This document shows positions 1-10,178 of a stretch of 64,000 nt of DNA, piece after piece. This DNA is from an uncultured Ectothiorhodospiraceae bacterium (GTDB taxonomy: Bacteria; Pseudomonadota; Gammaproteobacteria; Nitrococcales; Nitrococcaceae): assembly GCA_913061005.1 (NCBI GenBank), contig CAJXSH010000001.1, positions 62,001-126,000 on the forward strand, given 5' to 3'. The notes beneath the pieces were generated by a model that had not been told where the DNA came from, made no database searches, and saw only the letters and a program-made list of their open reading frames with translations. How positions within the stretch are numbered: position 1 is the stretch's first letter; each line of letters begins with the position of its first letter. The translations under genes and the position numbers were made by a program.

Positions 1-608
1 CCCTGGTCTACGGCGTTGACGAGATCGAGCGCATCGGCCGGGCGGGGTTTGAAGCGGCCCGCCGCCGGGATGGCCGGCTCTGCTCGGTGGACAAGGCCAA
101 TGTGCTGGAGTCGAGCGAGCTCTGGCGTGAGGTGATGGAGGGGCTGGCCGGCGAGTATCCGGATGTCTCGCTGTCGCATATGTACGTCGACAACGCGGCC
201 ATGCAACTGGTCCGTGACCCACGGCAGTTCGATGTCATGGTCACCGGCAATCTGTTCGGCGATGTCCTCTCCGACTGCGCGGCGATGCTGACCGGCTCGA
301 TCGGGATGCTGCCCTCGGCATCGCTGGATGAGACCGGCCGTGGGCTCTACGAGCCGGTTCATGGATCGGCGCCGGATATCTCGGGGCAGGGCATTGCCAA
401 TCCGCTGGCGACGCTCCTGTCAGTGGCGATGCTGCTGCGATTCAGCCTCGATGAGGGTGAACTGGCGCAACGGGTGGAGCGGGCCGTCGCCCGGGTGCTG
501 GCGGATGGGCTGCGGACCGCCGATCTTGGCGGCGGTCAGGGGCAACCGGTCGGCACGGCCGCCATGGGTGATGCGGTGGTTGCCGCATTGCGGGCACAAG
601 CAAACTAG
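1..608 (+). CDS. leuB: 3-isopropylmalate dehydrogenase, C-terminal part (5' end outside window)
   Basis: This is the NAD-dependent oxidative decarboxylase of leucine biosynthesis. The reading frame is open from base 3 and about 200 residues are visible. The sequence shows the family's substrate and metal region (VDKANVL, then the [16 protein letters not shown] stretch with its conserved Asp residues) and the NAD-binding loop [11 protein letters not shown] with the following GIANP. The C-terminus is complete, so the truncation comes only from the window edge. asd follows nine bases later, a common gammaproteobacterial order, suggesting co-transcription. The isocitrate dehydrogenase family is related, but the motifs and the asd neighbour favour LeuB. 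Confidence 0.95.
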   Translation, partial: LVYGVDEIERIGRAGFEAARRRDGRLCSVDKANVLESSELWREVMEGLAGEYPDVSLSHMYVDNAAMQLVRDPRQFDVMVTGNLFGDVLSDCAAMLTGSIGMLPSASLDETGRGLYEPVHGSAPDISGQGIANPLATLLSVAMLLRFSLDEGELAQRVERAVARVLADGLRTADLGGGQGQPVGTAAMGDAVVAALRAQAN

Positions 609-617
609 GGGTTGATG

Positions 618-1730
618 ATGAAAAAGGTCGGATTCGTCGGTTGGCGCGGCATGGTGGGCTCGGTGCTCATGGAGCGCATGCGCAGCGAGGGAGATTTCGG
701 CGACATCGAGCCGGTGTTCTTCTCCACCTCGCAGACCGGCCAGCCGGGCCCGGACGTCGGCCGGGCCGTGCCGGCCCTGCAGGATGCCCATGACATGGCG
801 GCGTTGTCCGAGATGGACGCCATCGTCACCTGTCAGGGGGGCGACTACACCAGTGCGGTGTATGACCCGTTGCGCAGTGCCGGCTGGCAGGGTTACTGGA
901 TCGACGCCGCCTCGACGCTGCGCATGAAAGACCACAGCGTCATCGTACTGGACCCGGTCAACGCCGGTGTCATCCGCCAGGCACTCGCCGACGGGACCCG
1001 GACCTTCGTCGGTGGCAACTGCACCGTCAGCCTGATGCTCATGGCCATCGGCGGGCTTGTCGAGCACGACCTGGTGGAGTGGATCGCGCCGATGACCTAT
1101 CAGGCGGCCTCCGGATCGGGCGCGCAGCACATGCGCGAGCTGCTTCGCCAGATGGGTTATCTGCGTGACGCGGTGGGTGAGCGTCTGGATGACCCGGCGG
1201 CCGCCATACTGGAGATTGATCGGGACGTGACCGCGGCGCTGACCGGCAGTGATTACCCGGCCGAGCATTTCGGTGTGCCGCTGGCCGGGAGTCTGATTCC
1301 CTGGATCGACAAGCCCGTGGCGGGCGGCCAGAGTCGCGAGGAGTGGAAGGCCGGGGTCGAGACCAACAAGATCCTCGGCCGGCAGTTCGACCCGATTGCC
1401 ATCGATGGGTTGTGTGTGCGCATTGGCGCCATGCGCTCCCATGCCCAGGCCCTGACGCTGAAGCTCAAACGGGATGTCCCGCTGGATGAGATCGAGGCCA
1501 TGCTGGCAGCGGCCAACGACTGGGTGCGGGTCGTGCCCAACGAGCCGCAGCCGAGTCAGCAGCAGCTCACGCCCGCGGCGGTCAGCGGCCACATGCACGT
1601 GCCGGTGGGCCGGCTACGCAAGCTCGCCATGGGCGATGAATACCTCTCGGCGTTCACCGTCGGTGACCAGTTGCTCTGGGGCGCCGCCGAGCCATTGCGG
1701 CGCATGCTGCGATTGGTGATCGGCGACTGA
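618..1730 (+). CDS. asd: Aspartate-semialdehyde dehydrogenase
   Basis: Converts aspartyl phosphate to aspartate semialdehyde, the branch point to lysine/diaminopimelate, threonine, methionine and, in halophiles, ectoine. The N-terminus [14 protein letters not shown] is the NADP-binding glycine motif, and GGNCTVSL carries the catalytic Cys. With the start at 618 this is Cys135, the same number as in E. coli Asd, and an AGGGG Shine-Dalgarno (SD) sequence lies six bases upstream. An in-frame ATG at 615 and a TTG at 612 are alternatives. The later [11 protein letters not shown] stretch is also typical. The 370-residue length is normal. The stop codon overlaps the fimV start by one base (TGATG), so translation is probably coupled. 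Confidence 0.97.
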   Translation: MKKVGFVGWRGMVGSVLMERMRSEGDFGDIEPVFFSTSQTGQPGPDVGRAVPALQDAHDMAALSEMDAIVTCQGGDYTSAVYDPLRSAGWQGYWIDAASTLRMKDHSVIVLDPVNAGVIRQALADGTRTFVGGNCTVSLMLMAIGGLVEHDLVEWIAPMTYQAASGSGAQHMRELLRQMGYLRDAVGERLDDPAAAILEIDRDVTAALTGSDYPAEHFGVPLAGSLIPWIDKPVAGGQSREEWKAGVETNKILGRQFDPIAIDGLCVRIGAMRSHAQALTLKLKRDVPLDEIEAMLAAANDWVRVVPNEPQPSQQQLTPAAVSGHMHVPVGRLRKLAMGDEYLSAFTVGDQLLWGAAEPLRRMLRLVIGD

Positions 1731-3295
1731 TGCGCGGTGCCGGCGCGCTGTTGGCGCTCGCCTTTGCCCCGGCGGTGATGGCCGGTGCGGCGGGACTGGG
1801 CGAGCTCCAGTCCGTGGCCGTTGACAGCGATGGCCTCGAGGCATGGGTGGCCGTTGATCCCGGGGCCGAGCCGCCGAGCCGCCCGGCCCGCAGCCGGGTC
1901 GCCACCCGACCGGTCCAGGCGGCGGCCGGGCTCGAGACCGAACATCGGCCGCGGGATCTGACCGCCGAGCTGGTTGGTCAAGGCCGGGAAGCGCGGGTAC
2001 GTCTGACCGCGACCGACGTTCGCCCGGGGCAGGGCTTTGAGGTGCTGCTCGAGCTCAACACATCGGCTGGACGGCTGGCGCGGGGCTATCGCATCGATCC
2101 CACCGCGGCAGGCGGGTCGGGTCGAGCCCTGGGGCCTCTGCGCTTCGGGCCGACCACCTCCGGGCAGACCCTCTATCGGATCGCCAACGCCGTCCGGCCC
2201 CGGGCGGTGACCGGCAATCAGATGATGCTGGCGCTTCTGGCGGCCAATCCGGATCGATTCAATCGCAACAACGTCAATGCATTGCAGCGCGGTGTGCTGC
2301 TCGATATCCCCGCCGAGGACGCGCTCGAGCTGGTGCCCATGGCCGAGGCCGATCAGCGGGTCCGCGCGCAGAACAAGGCCTGGCTGGACAGTGATACGGA
2401 CATGCCGGCCCAGGCCAGCCCGGAGCCGCCGGTTGAGGCCGGGTCGAGGGATCCGGCGCCGGACCCGGCCGCCGCCGATCCGGGGCTTTCCATCCGGCCA
2501 TTGCGGCTTTTGCCACCCCCGGAAGCGCTGGTCTCTGAGGTGCTCGAGACACCGACATTCCAACGGCTGCAGGGGCAGATCGAACGCATGCAGGCCAGCA
2601 ACGAGGCGCTGGCGCAGGAAAACCGCGAACTCGAAACCACCCTGGCGACCATGCAGCAAAGCCTTGGCGATCTGCAGGCCGAGCTTGCAGCGGCTCGTGA
2701 GCCCGCCGGGACGGCGCGAGTCATCGACGCGGTGCAGGCCCAGTGGCGGCAGGCGACGACCGCGCCGGCGCAGGCGTTACGACTGCCATTGGTGCAGTAC
2801 ACGCTGTTGGGTCTGCTGGGGCTCGGGCTTTTGACTCTGTGGATCATCGGCAACCGTCGACGGCGGCGTGAGATCGCCGAACAATCAATGCCGGCCCGCT
2901 GGCAGCCCCAGACCGGCCGTCCCGAACCGTCCGCGGACACCGCCGATGTGGCACTGGGGGACGTCTCGGTTCAGGACCAGGCGGTGGACCATGCCGCGGC
3001 CCTGGCGGCGGCCGACGAGCTCATCGCCCACGGGCGTCTGGACGAGGCCCAGACGCGTCTGGATGACGCCCTGGGGGCGGCGCCGGATGATCTGGCGCTG
3101 CGGCTCAAGCTCTTGGATGTGCTCTATCTGCGTGGCGACCAATCGGGTTTTGAGGCCGAAGCCCATGTCCTGCACGCCCAGCTGGGTGATGCCTCGGACG
3201 AGCGGTGGCAGCGGGTGCAAGCACAAGGACGGACCCTGGCGCCGGCGCATCCCCTTTTTGCCGGGCCGGCGGGGGCGCCACCGGAGTCGGGATGA
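1730..3295 (+). CDS. fimV: FimV-like polar hub / pilus assembly protein
   Basis: FimV proteins are inner-membrane organisers of cell poles and type IV pili. Seen here: a signal-like N-terminus (residues 1-18), a FimV N-terminal region, a LysM-like segment around residues 138-195 (TSGQTLYRIANAV, then a run ending in VLLDIP), a Pro/Ala-rich linker, a coiled coil at about 275-322, one membrane segment at about 352-374 followed by RRRRR, and a C-terminal TPR-like domain from about 425. At 521 residues it is shorter than Pseudomonas FimV, mainly because the acidic middle region is reduced. Its place between asd and truA is conserved in gammaproteobacteria. The PilVWX genes near 48 kb agree with a pilus role. 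Confidence 0.88.
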   Translation: MRGAGALLALAFAPAVMAGAAGLGELQSVAVDSDGLEAWVAVDPGAEPPSRPARSRVATRPVQAAAGLETEHRPRDLTAELVGQGREARVRLTATDVRPGQGFEVLLELNTSAGRLARGYRIDPTAAGGSGRALGPLRFGPTTSGQTLYRIANAVRPRAVTGNQMMLALLAANPDRFNRNNVNALQRGVLLDIPAEDALELVPMAEADQRVRAQNKAWLDSDTDMPAQASPEPPVEAGSRDPAPDPAAADPGLSIRPLRLLPPPEALVSEVLETPTFQRLQGQIERMQASNEALAQENRELETTLATMQQSLGDLQAELAAAREPAGTARVIDAVQAQWRQATTAPAQALRLPLVQYTLLGLLGLGLLTLWIIGNRRRRREIAEQSMPARWQPQTGRPEPSADTADVALGDVSVQDQAVDHAAALAAADELIAHGRLDEAQTRLDDALGAAPDDLALRLKLLDVLYLRGDQSGFEAEAHVLHAQLGDASDERWQRVQAQGRTLAPAHPLFAGPAGAPPESG

Positions 3296-3302
3296 GCCTG
3301 TC

Positions 3303-4103
3303 GTGACGCGCATTGCCCTGGGCATCGAGTACGACGGTGCCGGGTACAGCGGCTGGCAGCGTCAGGCCCACGCCCGCTCGGTCCAGGCGGCGCTTGAGGG
3401 CGCCATCAGCGCGGTGGCCTGTCACCCGGTCGAGGTGGCCGCCGCCGGGCGGACCGACGCCGGCGTCCATGCGCTGGGTCAGGTGGTGCATTTTGACACG
3501 CCGGCCGAGCGACCCGACCGGGCCTGGGTGCGTGGGGTCAACAGCCACCTGCCCGCAGATATCGGGGTGCGCTGGGTGGCCCATCCCGGAGCGGGTTTCG
3601 ATGCCCGGCGCAGCGGGCTGGCCCGGCGATATCAGTATCTGTTGCAGGATACGCCGCTGCGGCCGGTGCTGGCCCGCCAGCGGGTCGGGTGGACCTGGCA
3701 GTCGATGGATGTGGCTGCCATGGCAGCGGCCGCCGCACCGCTGATCGGTGAGCATGATTTCAGCAGCTTTCGGGCGGCCGGTTGCCAGGCCCCGCATGCG
3801 GTTCGGCGACTCCTTCGCCTGGACGTCTACCGCCAGGGCGGAGTGGTCGTTTTTGACGTCGAAGCCAATGCCTTTTTGCATCATATGGTCCGTAACCTGG
3901 TCGGCAGTCTGATGCAGGTGGGCAGCGGCGAGCGCTCGTCGGACTGGCTGGCCGAAGTGCTGGCAGCCCGGGATCGGCGCCGGGCCGGGGTGACCGCACC
4001 GGCCGCCGGGCTCTATCTGCTGGGGGTGCGTTACCCGCCGGGCTTTGGCCTGCCGGATATGCCGCCGGCGGGCGCTTTTGCCTGTGTCCCGGGCCAGGGG
4101 TAG
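3303..4103 (+). CDS. truA: tRNA pseudouridine(38-40) synthase
   Basis: Isomerises uridines 38-40 in the anticodon arm of tRNAs. The catalytic motif GRTDAGVHALGQVVHF contains the nucleophilic Asp, and the RYQYLL and HHMVRNLVGSL regions are also typical of TruA. The chosen GTG start gives VTRIALGIEYDG at the N-terminus, matching the family, and a 266-residue protein of normal length. A GGGATGAG stretch lies upstream. It starts seven bases after fimV and is followed at once by trpF, so it belongs to the same transcription unit. Confidence 0.96.
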   Translation: MTRIALGIEYDGAGYSGWQRQAHARSVQAALEGAISAVACHPVEVAAAGRTDAGVHALGQVVHFDTPAERPDRAWVRGVNSHLPADIGVRWVAHPGAGFDARRSGLARRYQYLLQDTPLRPVLARQRVGWTWQSMDVAAMAAAAAPLIGEHDFSSFRAAGCQAPHAVRRLLRLDVYRQGGVVVFDVEANAFLHHMVRNLVGSLMQVGSGERSSDWLAEVLAARDRRRAGVTAPAAGLYLLGVRYPPGFGLPDMPPAGAFACVPGQG

Positions 4104-4104
4104 G

Positions 4105-4743
4105 ATGCGACGAGTGCGTACCCGAATAAAGATCTGCGGGGTGACCCGGCCGGAGGATGGGCTGGCGGCGGCGGAGGCTGGCGCCGATGCCATTGGGCTG
4201 GTCTTTCATGCGGCAAGCCCCCGGGCAGTGGATGAAGCGATGGCCGGCCGGATCATCGACCGGCTGCCGCCCCTGGTGGCGGCGGTGGGGCTATTCATGG
4301 ACGCGCCCCGATCCCGGGTGGCGGCGGTGCTCGACCAGGTGCCCCTGGATCTTCTGCAGTTCCATGGCAACGAGCCGGCGGATTACTGTGAATCATTCCG
4401 CCGCCGGTATATCAAATCCGTTGGCATGGCCGGAGGCGATGCGTTTGCTGTTGCCGCCGCCCATCCAGAGGCTTCGGCGTTGCTGCTGGATGGCCACGCC
4501 CCCGGGGATGCCGGTGGCAGTGGACAGACATTCGACTGGGGCAGCATGCTGCCGGATACGCATCGTATAATCGTCGCCGGCGGATTGCGGGCCGACAACG
4601 TGGCCGCCGCCATCAAGACAATCGAGCCCTGGGGCGTGGACTGCAGCAGTGGTGTGGAGTCTGCCCCGGGAATCAAGGACCGGCGCCAGGTCGCCGCCTT
4701 TTGCCAAGAGGTCTATCGTGTCAAAGGTAATGCAGGGCAGTGA
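4105..4743 (+). CDS. trpF: Phosphoribosylanthranilate isomerase
   Basis: Third-step enzyme of tryptophan biosynthesis from anthranilate, a (beta/alpha)8 barrel. The N-terminal motif [14 protein letters not shown] is diagnostic, with the catalytic Cys in KICG. The C-terminal phosphate-binding stretch VAGGL and the VDCSSGVE segment with the conserved Asp also match. The ATG at 4105 follows the truA stop by one base; a GTG at 4114 is an alternative start. It is a separate gene here, not fused to trpC as in enterobacteria. Its 3' end overlaps the likely start of trpB by 26 bases. Confidence 0.96.
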   Translation: MRRVRTRIKICGVTRPEDGLAAAEAGADAIGLVFHAASPRAVDEAMAGRIIDRLPPLVAAVGLFMDAPRSRVAAVLDQVPLDLLQFHGNEPADYCESFRRRYIKSVGMAGGDAFAVAAAHPEASALLLDGHAPGDAGGSGQTFDWGSMLPDTHRIIVAGGLRADNVAAAIKTIEPWGVDCSSGVESAPGIKDRRQVAAFCQEVYRVKGNAGQ

Positions 4744-5950
4744 AGCGCTGGGCAGCGAGCCGGCCGAGGCCGTTTTTGACGGGCATTTCGGTCCCTATGG
4801 CGGACGATTCGTCCCGGAGCTGCTCATGGCGCCGCTCGAAGAGCTCGCCGAGGCCTACGAGGCCATGCGCAATGATCCGGCCTTCCAGGCCGAATTCTAT
4901 GCCGATCTTCAGCAATATGTCGGCCGCCCGACACCGCTATACTACGCCGAGCACTGGACCCGGCGCATCGGTGGGGCGCGGCTTTTTCTCAAGCGCGAGG
5001 ACCTGGATCACACCGGTGCGCACAAGATCAATAACACCATGGGCCAGGCGCTACTGGCGGTGCGCATGGGCAAACGCCGCATCGTCGCCGAGACCGGCGC
5101 CGGCCAGCATGGGGTTGCCACCGCTGCCGTCTGCGCCCGCCTGGGGCTCGAGTGCGTGGTCTACATGGGCGCCGAGGATGTCCGGCGGCAGTCGGTGAAT
5201 GTCTATCGCATGCGGCTGATGGGTGCCCGGGTGGTGCCGGTGGAATCCGGTACCCGCACCCTCAAGGACGCCCTCAACGAGGCATTCCGGGATTGGGCGG
5301 CGAATGTCGATGACACCTTCTATATCATCGGGACCGTGGCCGGCCCCCACCCCTATCCGGCCATGGTGCGCGACTTTCAGTCGGTGATCGGCCGTGAGAC
5401 CCGCGAGCAGTGCCTGGAGCAGCATGGCCGGCTGCCCGATGCGCTGGTGGCCTGTGTGGGGGGCGGCTCCAATGCCATCGGCCTGTTCCACCCGTTTCTG
5501 GATGACCACGATGTCAGCATCTACGGCGTCGAGGCCGGGGGTGACGGCGTCGAGACCGGCCGCCACGCCGCCCCGCTGTCCGCCGGGCGGCCGGGGGTGC
5601 TGCATGGCAACCGCACCTATCTGATGGAAAACGAAGACGGGCAGATCATGCCCACCCATTCCCTGTCGGCCGGGCTGGATTACCCGGGGGTCGGGCCCGA
5701 GCATGCCTGGCTCAAGGACAGTGGCCGGGTGAGCTATGTGGCGGTCAATGACGACGAAGCGCTGGCCGCCTTTCACAGCCTCACTCAGACCGAGGGCATC
5801 ATCCCGGCGCTGGAAACCGCCCACGGCATCGCCTACGCCGAGCAGCTCGCCGCCCGTCTCGGGCCGGATCAGACCATCGTCGTCAACTGCTCGGGCCGGG
5901 GCGACAAAGACATCAATACCGTCGCCGAGGTGGAGGGGATGCAGGTATGA
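4718..5950 (+). CDS. trpB: Tryptophan synthase beta chain
   Basis: Condenses indole, channelled from TrpA, with serine, using pyridoxal phosphate. The PLP lysine lies in [10 protein letters not shown] (Lys103 with this start), and the glycine-rich phosphate cup is GGGSNAIG. The GTG start at 4718 is chosen because AAGAGG lies six bases upstream; an ATG at 4730 has only a poorly spaced AAAGG. Either gives a protein near 405-410 residues, normal for TrpB1. The stop overlaps the trpA start (ATGA), the usual trpBA translational coupling. Confidence 0.97.
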   Translation: MSKVMQGSEALGSEPAEAVFDGHFGPYGGRFVPELLMAPLEELAEAYEAMRNDPAFQAEFYADLQQYVGRPTPLYYAEHWTRRIGGARLFLKREDLDHTGAHKINNTMGQALLAVRMGKRRIVAETGAGQHGVATAAVCARLGLECVVYMGAEDVRRQSVNVYRMRLMGARVVPVESGTRTLKDALNEAFRDWAANVDDTFYIIGTVAGPHPYPAMVRDFQSVIGRETREQCLEQHGRLPDALVACVGGGSNAIGLFHPFLDDHDVSIYGVEAGGDGVETGRHAAPLSAGRPGVLHGNRTYLMENEDGQIMPTHSLSAGLDYPGVGPEHAWLKDSGRVSYVAVNDDEALAAFHSLTQTEGIIPALETAHGIAYAEQLAARLGPDQTIVVNCSGRGDKDINTVAEVEGMQV

Positions 5951-6774
5951 GCCGGATCAACCATCGTTTTGCTCAACGCCGGGCCGAAGGCCGGCGGGCG
6001 CTGGTCACCTATGTCACCGGTGGTGATCCCTACCCGGGTGCCACGGTGCCGATCATGCACGAGCTGGTCCGCTCGGGTGCCGATGTCATCGAGGTGGGCA
6101 TGCCGTTTTCCGACCCCATGGCCGACGGGCCGGTCATCCAGGATGCCTGTGACCGCGCCCTGGCCGGCGGAACCGGACTGGTCGGGGTGCTGGAGATGGT
6201 TCGCGAGTTCCGCCGCCAGGACCAGGATACCCCGGTGGTTCTGATGGGCTATCTCAACCCGATCGAGCAGATCGGCTATCGCCGCTTTGCCCGGGATGCC
6301 GCCGCGGCGGGGGTGGATGGTGTGCTCACGGTCGATCTGCCGCCGGAGGAGAGCCATGAACTGGTGCCGGCCATCGCCGAGCATGATCTCGACCCGATCT
6401 GGCTGGTGGCGCCGACCACCCGGCCCGAGCGCATCCGGGCGATCTGCGATCAGGCCCGGGGCTTTGTCTACTACGTCTCACTGAAGGGCGTGACCGGTGC
6501 GGCCACGCTGGATGTGGATGATGTTGCCGCCCATGTCGAGGCCATTCGCGAGGCCACCCAGCTGCCGGTCGGGGTGGGTTTTGGTGTTCGCAACGGCGAG
6601 GATGCCGCCCGCCTGGGGCAAGTGGCCGACGCCGTGGTTGTAGGCAGCGCCATTGTCTCGCGCATTGCCGAACACCCCGACGCCGATGAAAGCCAGCTCT
6701 CGCGCGAAGTCGGGGCCGTGGTGCGGGACCTGCGGGCCGGTCTCGATCAGCCGCTGCCGGAGGTCGCCCCGTGA
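5947..6774 (+). CDS. trpA: Tryptophan synthase alpha chain
   Basis: Cleaves indole-3-glycerol phosphate to indole and glyceraldehyde phosphate and passes indole to TrpB. The motif [19 protein letters not shown] carries the catalytic Glu49 and Asp60, numbered as in Salmonella TrpA. The phosphate-binding [11 protein letters not shown] segment is also present. Length is 275 residues, normal for the family. It overlaps trpB by four bases and the accD GTG start by four bases, so trpFBA and accD form one coupled run. Confidence 0.97.
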   Translation: MSRINHRFAQRRAEGRRALVTYVTGGDPYPGATVPIMHELVRSGADVIEVGMPFSDPMADGPVIQDACDRALAGGTGLVGVLEMVREFRRQDQDTPVVLMGYLNPIEQIGYRRFARDAAAAGVDGVLTVDLPPEESHELVPAIAEHDLDPIWLVAPTTRPERIRAICDQARGFVYYVSLKGVTGAATLDVDDVAAHVEAIREATQLPVGVGFGVRNGEDAARLGQVADAVVVGSAIVSRIAEHPDADESQLSREVGAVVRDLRAGLDQPLPEVAP

Positions 6775-7658
6775 GCTGGTTCGAAAAGCTCATGCCTTCG
6801 CGCATCCGCACCGAAGGCGGCAACCGGGGGCGCAGTGTACCGGAGGGGCTCTGGAGCAAGTGCGAGGGCTGCGGCGCGGTGCTCTATCGCCCGGAGGTCG
6901 AGCGCCATCTCGAGGTCTGCCCCAAGTGTGACGCCCATATGCGCATTGGTGCGCGTCGGCGGCTTGAAGTGTTCCTCGACAGCGAGGGGCAGCAGGAAAT
7001 CGGCGCCGAGCTGCAGCCGGTGGACGCGCTGCGTTTCAAGGACTCGCGCCGTTACAAAGAGCGTCTGGGCCAGGCCCAGAAAGCCACCGGCGAGCGGGAT
7101 GCGTTGGTGGCCATGTCCGGACGGGTACACAACGTCCCGGTGGTCGCGGCCGCCTTCGAGTTCCGCTTCATGGGCGGCTCGATGGGCAGTGTGGTCGGCG
7201 AGCGGTTTGTCCGCGCGGTGGACCATGCCCGCGAAGGGGGTGGTGCGCTGGTCTGCTTTAGTGCCAGTGGTGGTGCGCGGATGCAGGAGGCGCTGTTTTC
7301 GTTAATGCAGATGGCCAAGACCAGCGCCGCGCTCAAGCGCCTTTCCGATTCTGGTGTGCCGTTTGTCAGTGTGCTCACCGATCCGACCATGGGCGGCGTA
7401 TCGGCCAGCCTCGCCATGCTCGGCGATGTCATCGTTGCCGAGCCGGGGGCATTGATTGGCTTTGCCGGCCCCCGGGTCATCGAACAGACCGTGCGCGAGA
7501 CCCTGCCGGAGGGGTTCCAGCGCAGCGAGTTTCTGCTTGAACACGGGGCGGTGGATATGATCATCGACCGTCGCGAGCAGCGGGCCCGGCTGGCCTCGCT
7601 GATCGCCATGCTCACCGGGGCCGAGGCACCGGCCGTCGCCGCGCCGGCCACGGCCTGA
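6771..7658 (+). CDS. accD: Acetyl-CoA carboxylase carboxyltransferase subunit beta
   Basis: Transfers the carboxyl group from biotin to acetyl-CoA, together with AccA. The N-terminal zinc ribbon is visible (Cys31, Cys34, Cys50, Cys53), followed by the crotonase-like carboxyltransferase core with [18 protein letters not shown] and [12 protein letters not shown]. The GTG start overlaps the trpA stop (GTGA). Length 295 is normal. The order trpA-accD-folC is widespread in proteobacteria. Confidence 0.97.
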   Translation: MSWFEKLMPSRIRTEGGNRGRSVPEGLWSKCEGCGAVLYRPEVERHLEVCPKCDAHMRIGARRRLEVFLDSEGQQEIGAELQPVDALRFKDSRRYKERLGQAQKATGERDALVAMSGRVHNVPVVAAAFEFRFMGGSMGSVVGERFVRAVDHAREGGGALVCFSASGGARMQEALFSLMQMAKTSAALKRLSDSGVPFVSVLTDPTMGGVSASLAMLGDVIVAEPGALIGFAGPRVIEQTVRETLPEGFQRSEFLLEHGAVDMIIDRREQRARLASLIAMLTGAEAPAVAAPATA

Positions 7659-7668
7659 ACCACCGGCG

Positions 7669-8961
7669 GTGAGCGCAAGCGAACTTGGCGGTTGGCTGCG
7701 CTGGCTGGAGGGGATCCATCCGCGCGAGATCGACCTGGGGCTGGTGCGCATTGCTCAGGTCGCCGACAACCTGGGGCTACGGCAGAGCGGGCATCGGCTG
7801 ATCACGGTCGCCGGTACCAATGGCAAGGGCAGTACCGTGGCCTGTCTCGAGGGCATCTATCGGGCGGCCGGCCGCCGACCGGGCGCCTACACCTCGCCCC
7901 ACTTGCTGGCCTACAACGAGCGCATCCGTGTGGATGGCGAGCCTGTCTCCGAGGCGATGATCATCGAGGCCTTCCGCGCCATCGACGCCGCTCGCGGGTC
8001 CATTACGCTGACCTATTTCGAGTTCGCCACGTTGGCCGCCGCCTGGTGCTTTCGCGAGACCGCCGCCGACCCCTGGTTGCTGGAAGTGGGTCTGGGCGGG
8101 CGTCTGGATGCCACCAATTGCTTTGATGCCGACCTCGCGGTGGTCACGGCCATCGATCTGGATCATATGGAATGGCTGGGGGACACCCGCGAGGCGATCG
8201 CGATCGAGAAGATGGGGATTGCCCGACCCGGCCGTCCCGTTGTCTGCTCCGACCCTCATCCGCCCGCCACGATTGCGGATACAGCCCGTCAGCGGGACGC
8301 TTTGCTGTGGCAGCTGGGCAGGGACTACCGGGTCGGCGACCTTGATGACGCCGGGCAATGGCAGTGGCTGGCTGAGGGTGGCCGCCGGCTGAGCCTGCCG
8401 CGGCCCGAGTGGATGCCGCCGGCGGCGCTCGGCAACGCGGCGGGGGCGGTGATGGCGGTCAATGGGGCGCATCCTGATCTGCAGGTCGACCCGGCGGTGA
8501 TCGCATCCGGACTGCGACACGCCCGGCTCGCCGGGCGTCAGCAGCGTGTCCGGCGGCCGGCCGCCGAGTGGTTGCTGGACGTCGGGCACAATCCGGCCGC
8601 CATCGAGTTGCTCGCCGAAACCCTGCGGCAGCACCCGGGCCGGGTGCGGATGGCCTTCGCGCTAATGCAGCGCAAGGCCCTGGAGGCGGTGATTGAGCCC
8701 CTGGCAGGCGTTGTCGACGACTGGTACCTGCTCGATCTCGATGACCCCGGGGCGCACTCGGTGGAGACCACCCGGGTGGCCCTGGCTGGCATCGGGGCTC
8801 GGGTGGTGGGCGCCGGTCCGGCGGCATCGGCGGTCAGCGAGCTGGAGCAGACGGCCCGACCGGACGATCTGCTGGTTGGCTGCGGCTCGTTTCGGGTAGT
8901 GGAGGTGCTTGCCCGGGCCGGCGTGGAGGCTTGCAACCCCGGGGACAGCAGCCGAAACTGA
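7669..8961 (+). CDS. folC: Bifunctional folylpolyglutamate synthase / dihydrofolate synthase
   Basis: Adds glutamate to dihydropteroate and to folates. The Mur-ligase-type P-loop TVAGTNGKGSTVA lies near residues 47-58, and the SPHLLAYNERIRVDGE and GLGGRLDATN segments are FolC signatures. The GTG at 7669 is the start that gives the family N-terminus (LGGWLRWLEGIHP). Length 430 is normal. The gene follows accD and precedes a SPOR-domain gene, as in many gammaproteobacteria. Confidence 0.96.
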   Translation: MSASELGGWLRWLEGIHPREIDLGLVRIAQVADNLGLRQSGHRLITVAGTNGKGSTVACLEGIYRAAGRRPGAYTSPHLLAYNERIRVDGEPVSEAMIIEAFRAIDAARGSITLTYFEFATLAAAWCFRETAADPWLLEVGLGGRLDATNCFDADLAVVTAIDLDHMEWLGDTREAIAIEKMGIARPGRPVVCSDPHPPATIADTARQRDALLWQLGRDYRVGDLDDAGQWQWLAEGGRRLSLPRPEWMPPAALGNAAGAVMAVNGAHPDLQVDPAVIASGLRHARLAGRQQRVRRPAAEWLLDVGHNPAAIELLAETLRQHPGRVRMAFALMQRKALEAVIEPLAGVVDDWYLLDLDDPGAHSVETTRVALAGIGARVVGAGPAASAVSELEQTARPDDLLVGCGSFRVVEVLARAGVEACNPGDSSRN

Positions 8962-8984
8962 GATCAACGCATGGCGTCGGGGGC

Positions 8985-9560
8985 ATGGTTTTGGAGCAAC
9001 GGCTCAAACAACGATTGATCGGGGCGGTGGTGCTGGTCGCGCTGGGGGTGATCTTCCTGCCCATGCTGCTGTCGGGCCCCGTCGAACGGACCCGGGTGGA
9101 TATTGATCTGGACATCCCGGCCGAACCCGAGTTGCCGCAGGCGCCGGCGGTACCCGAGGACGACACCCTCGAATCACCATCGCCCGGCGCGGAGCTGGCC
9201 GAGACGCCCATCCCCGATGAGCCCGATCAGCGGCCGGATGTCGACCCGCTGCCGGAGGTCGACAGGCCGGCCGAGGATCAGCCGGACGCCGATAGCCAGC
9301 CCAGCGAGGCAGCGCAAGTGGACAGCGCATCGGAGGGCGGCGTCTATGTGCAGGTGGGGGCCTTTGGCAGCATCGAAAACGCCCGGCGCCTTGCGGAGCG
9401 ACTGCGTGAGGATGGCTTCGAGCTGCGGATTGTCGAGCATGACGGCGAACTGGCGCATCGTGTCCAGGTCGGGCCGCTCGCGGATCGGGCGGCTGCCGAG
9501 GCGATGAGCCAACGTCTGGCCGAGGGACATGAGCTACCGGGTTTTATCGTCGAGCCATAG
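8985..9560 (+). CDS. dedD: DedD-like SPOR-domain protein
   Basis: Inner-membrane protein whose periplasmic SPOR domain binds denuded septal peptidoglycan; DedD helps constriction in E. coli. Visible are a short basic cytoplasmic end (LEQRLKQRLIG), one membrane segment (VVLVALGVIFLPML), a long acidic Pro/Asp/Glu-rich linker, and a C-terminal SPOR domain beginning YVQVGAFGSIENARRLAERL. The ATG at 8985 is preferred to upstream starts because it places the membrane segment at the N-terminus, as in DedD. It lies between folC and cvpA, the position of dedD in E. coli. Length is 191 residues. Confidence 0.9.
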   Translation: MVLEQRLKQRLIGAVVLVALGVIFLPMLLSGPVERTRVDIDLDIPAEPELPQAPAVPEDDTLESPSPGAELAETPIPDEPDQRPDVDPLPEVDRPAEDQPDADSQPSEAAQVDSASEGGVYVQVGAFGSIENARRLAERLREDGFELRIVEHDGELAHRVQVGPLADRAAAEAMSQRLAEGHELPGFIVEP

Positions 9561-9596
9561 CGGTGGCGGGTGATAGACTGGGCCAACGAGGATTGA

Positions 9597-10172
9597 ATGA
9601 ACTGGCTTGATTACGCGTTTCTCGGGGTGATTGGCCTGTCGGTGGTCATCGGGGTCATCCGCGGCTTCGTCCGGGAGGTGATCTCGGTGGTTGTCTGGGT
9701 CACCGCCTTCTGGCTGGCGGCCCGCTATGGTGTGCAGGTCGGCGAGCAGTTCTCTGGCTGGCTGAACTCGCCGATGCTGCAGATGGTCGCCGGCTTTGCA
9801 ACGGTCTTTGTCATTATTCTCGTCGGCGGGACGCTGGTGGGGTATCTGGCACGAATGATCGTCGGCCAGACCGGACTCGGTGGCACCGACCGGCTGCTGG
9901 GGGTGGTCTTCGGCGGCCTGCGCGGCGGTCTGCTGGTCGGGCTTGTGGTGCTTGGCGCCGGGTTCACCGCGCTGCCGCAGCAGGCCTGGTGGCAGGGGTC
10001 GATCATCGCCAGCGGCTATCAGCCCTGGGTCTGTCACGACCGGGTTGGCCAGTGGCTGACCCGGGCCCGCGAGGTGCCGGGTATCGAGCAGGCGCCGATG
10101 GACACCTCGGCGGCGTTCGCCCACTGGCAGGCCTATTGCCAGCGTCCGACACAAACCGATAACGGGAGCTGA
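9597..10172 (+). CDS. cvpA: CvpA family inner-membrane protein
   Basis: CvpA was named from colicin V production; its molecular role is unsettled, though it is linked to envelope stress. The protein starts MNWLDYAFLGVIGLSVVIGV, has four hydrophobic segments in its first 130 residues and the family's GFVREV turn. It ends seven bases before purF, the classical cvpA-purF pair. A weak GAGG precedes the start. Confidence 0.93.
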   Translation: MNWLDYAFLGVIGLSVVIGVIRGFVREVISVVVWVTAFWLAARYGVQVGEQFSGWLNSPMLQMVAGFATVFVIILVGGTLVGYLARMIVGQTGLGGTDRLLGVVFGGLRGGLLVGLVVLGAGFTALPQQAWWQGSIIASGYQPWVCHDRVGQWLTRAREVPGIEQAPMDTSAAFAHWQAYCQRPTQTDNGS

Positions 10173-10178
10173 CTCCAT

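Noticed and set aside
420..1598. Long minus-strand open frame opposite asd
   Set aside because: Mirror frame of a well-supported gene in GC-rich DNA. Its protein is His/Arg/Gly-rich with no recognisable domain.
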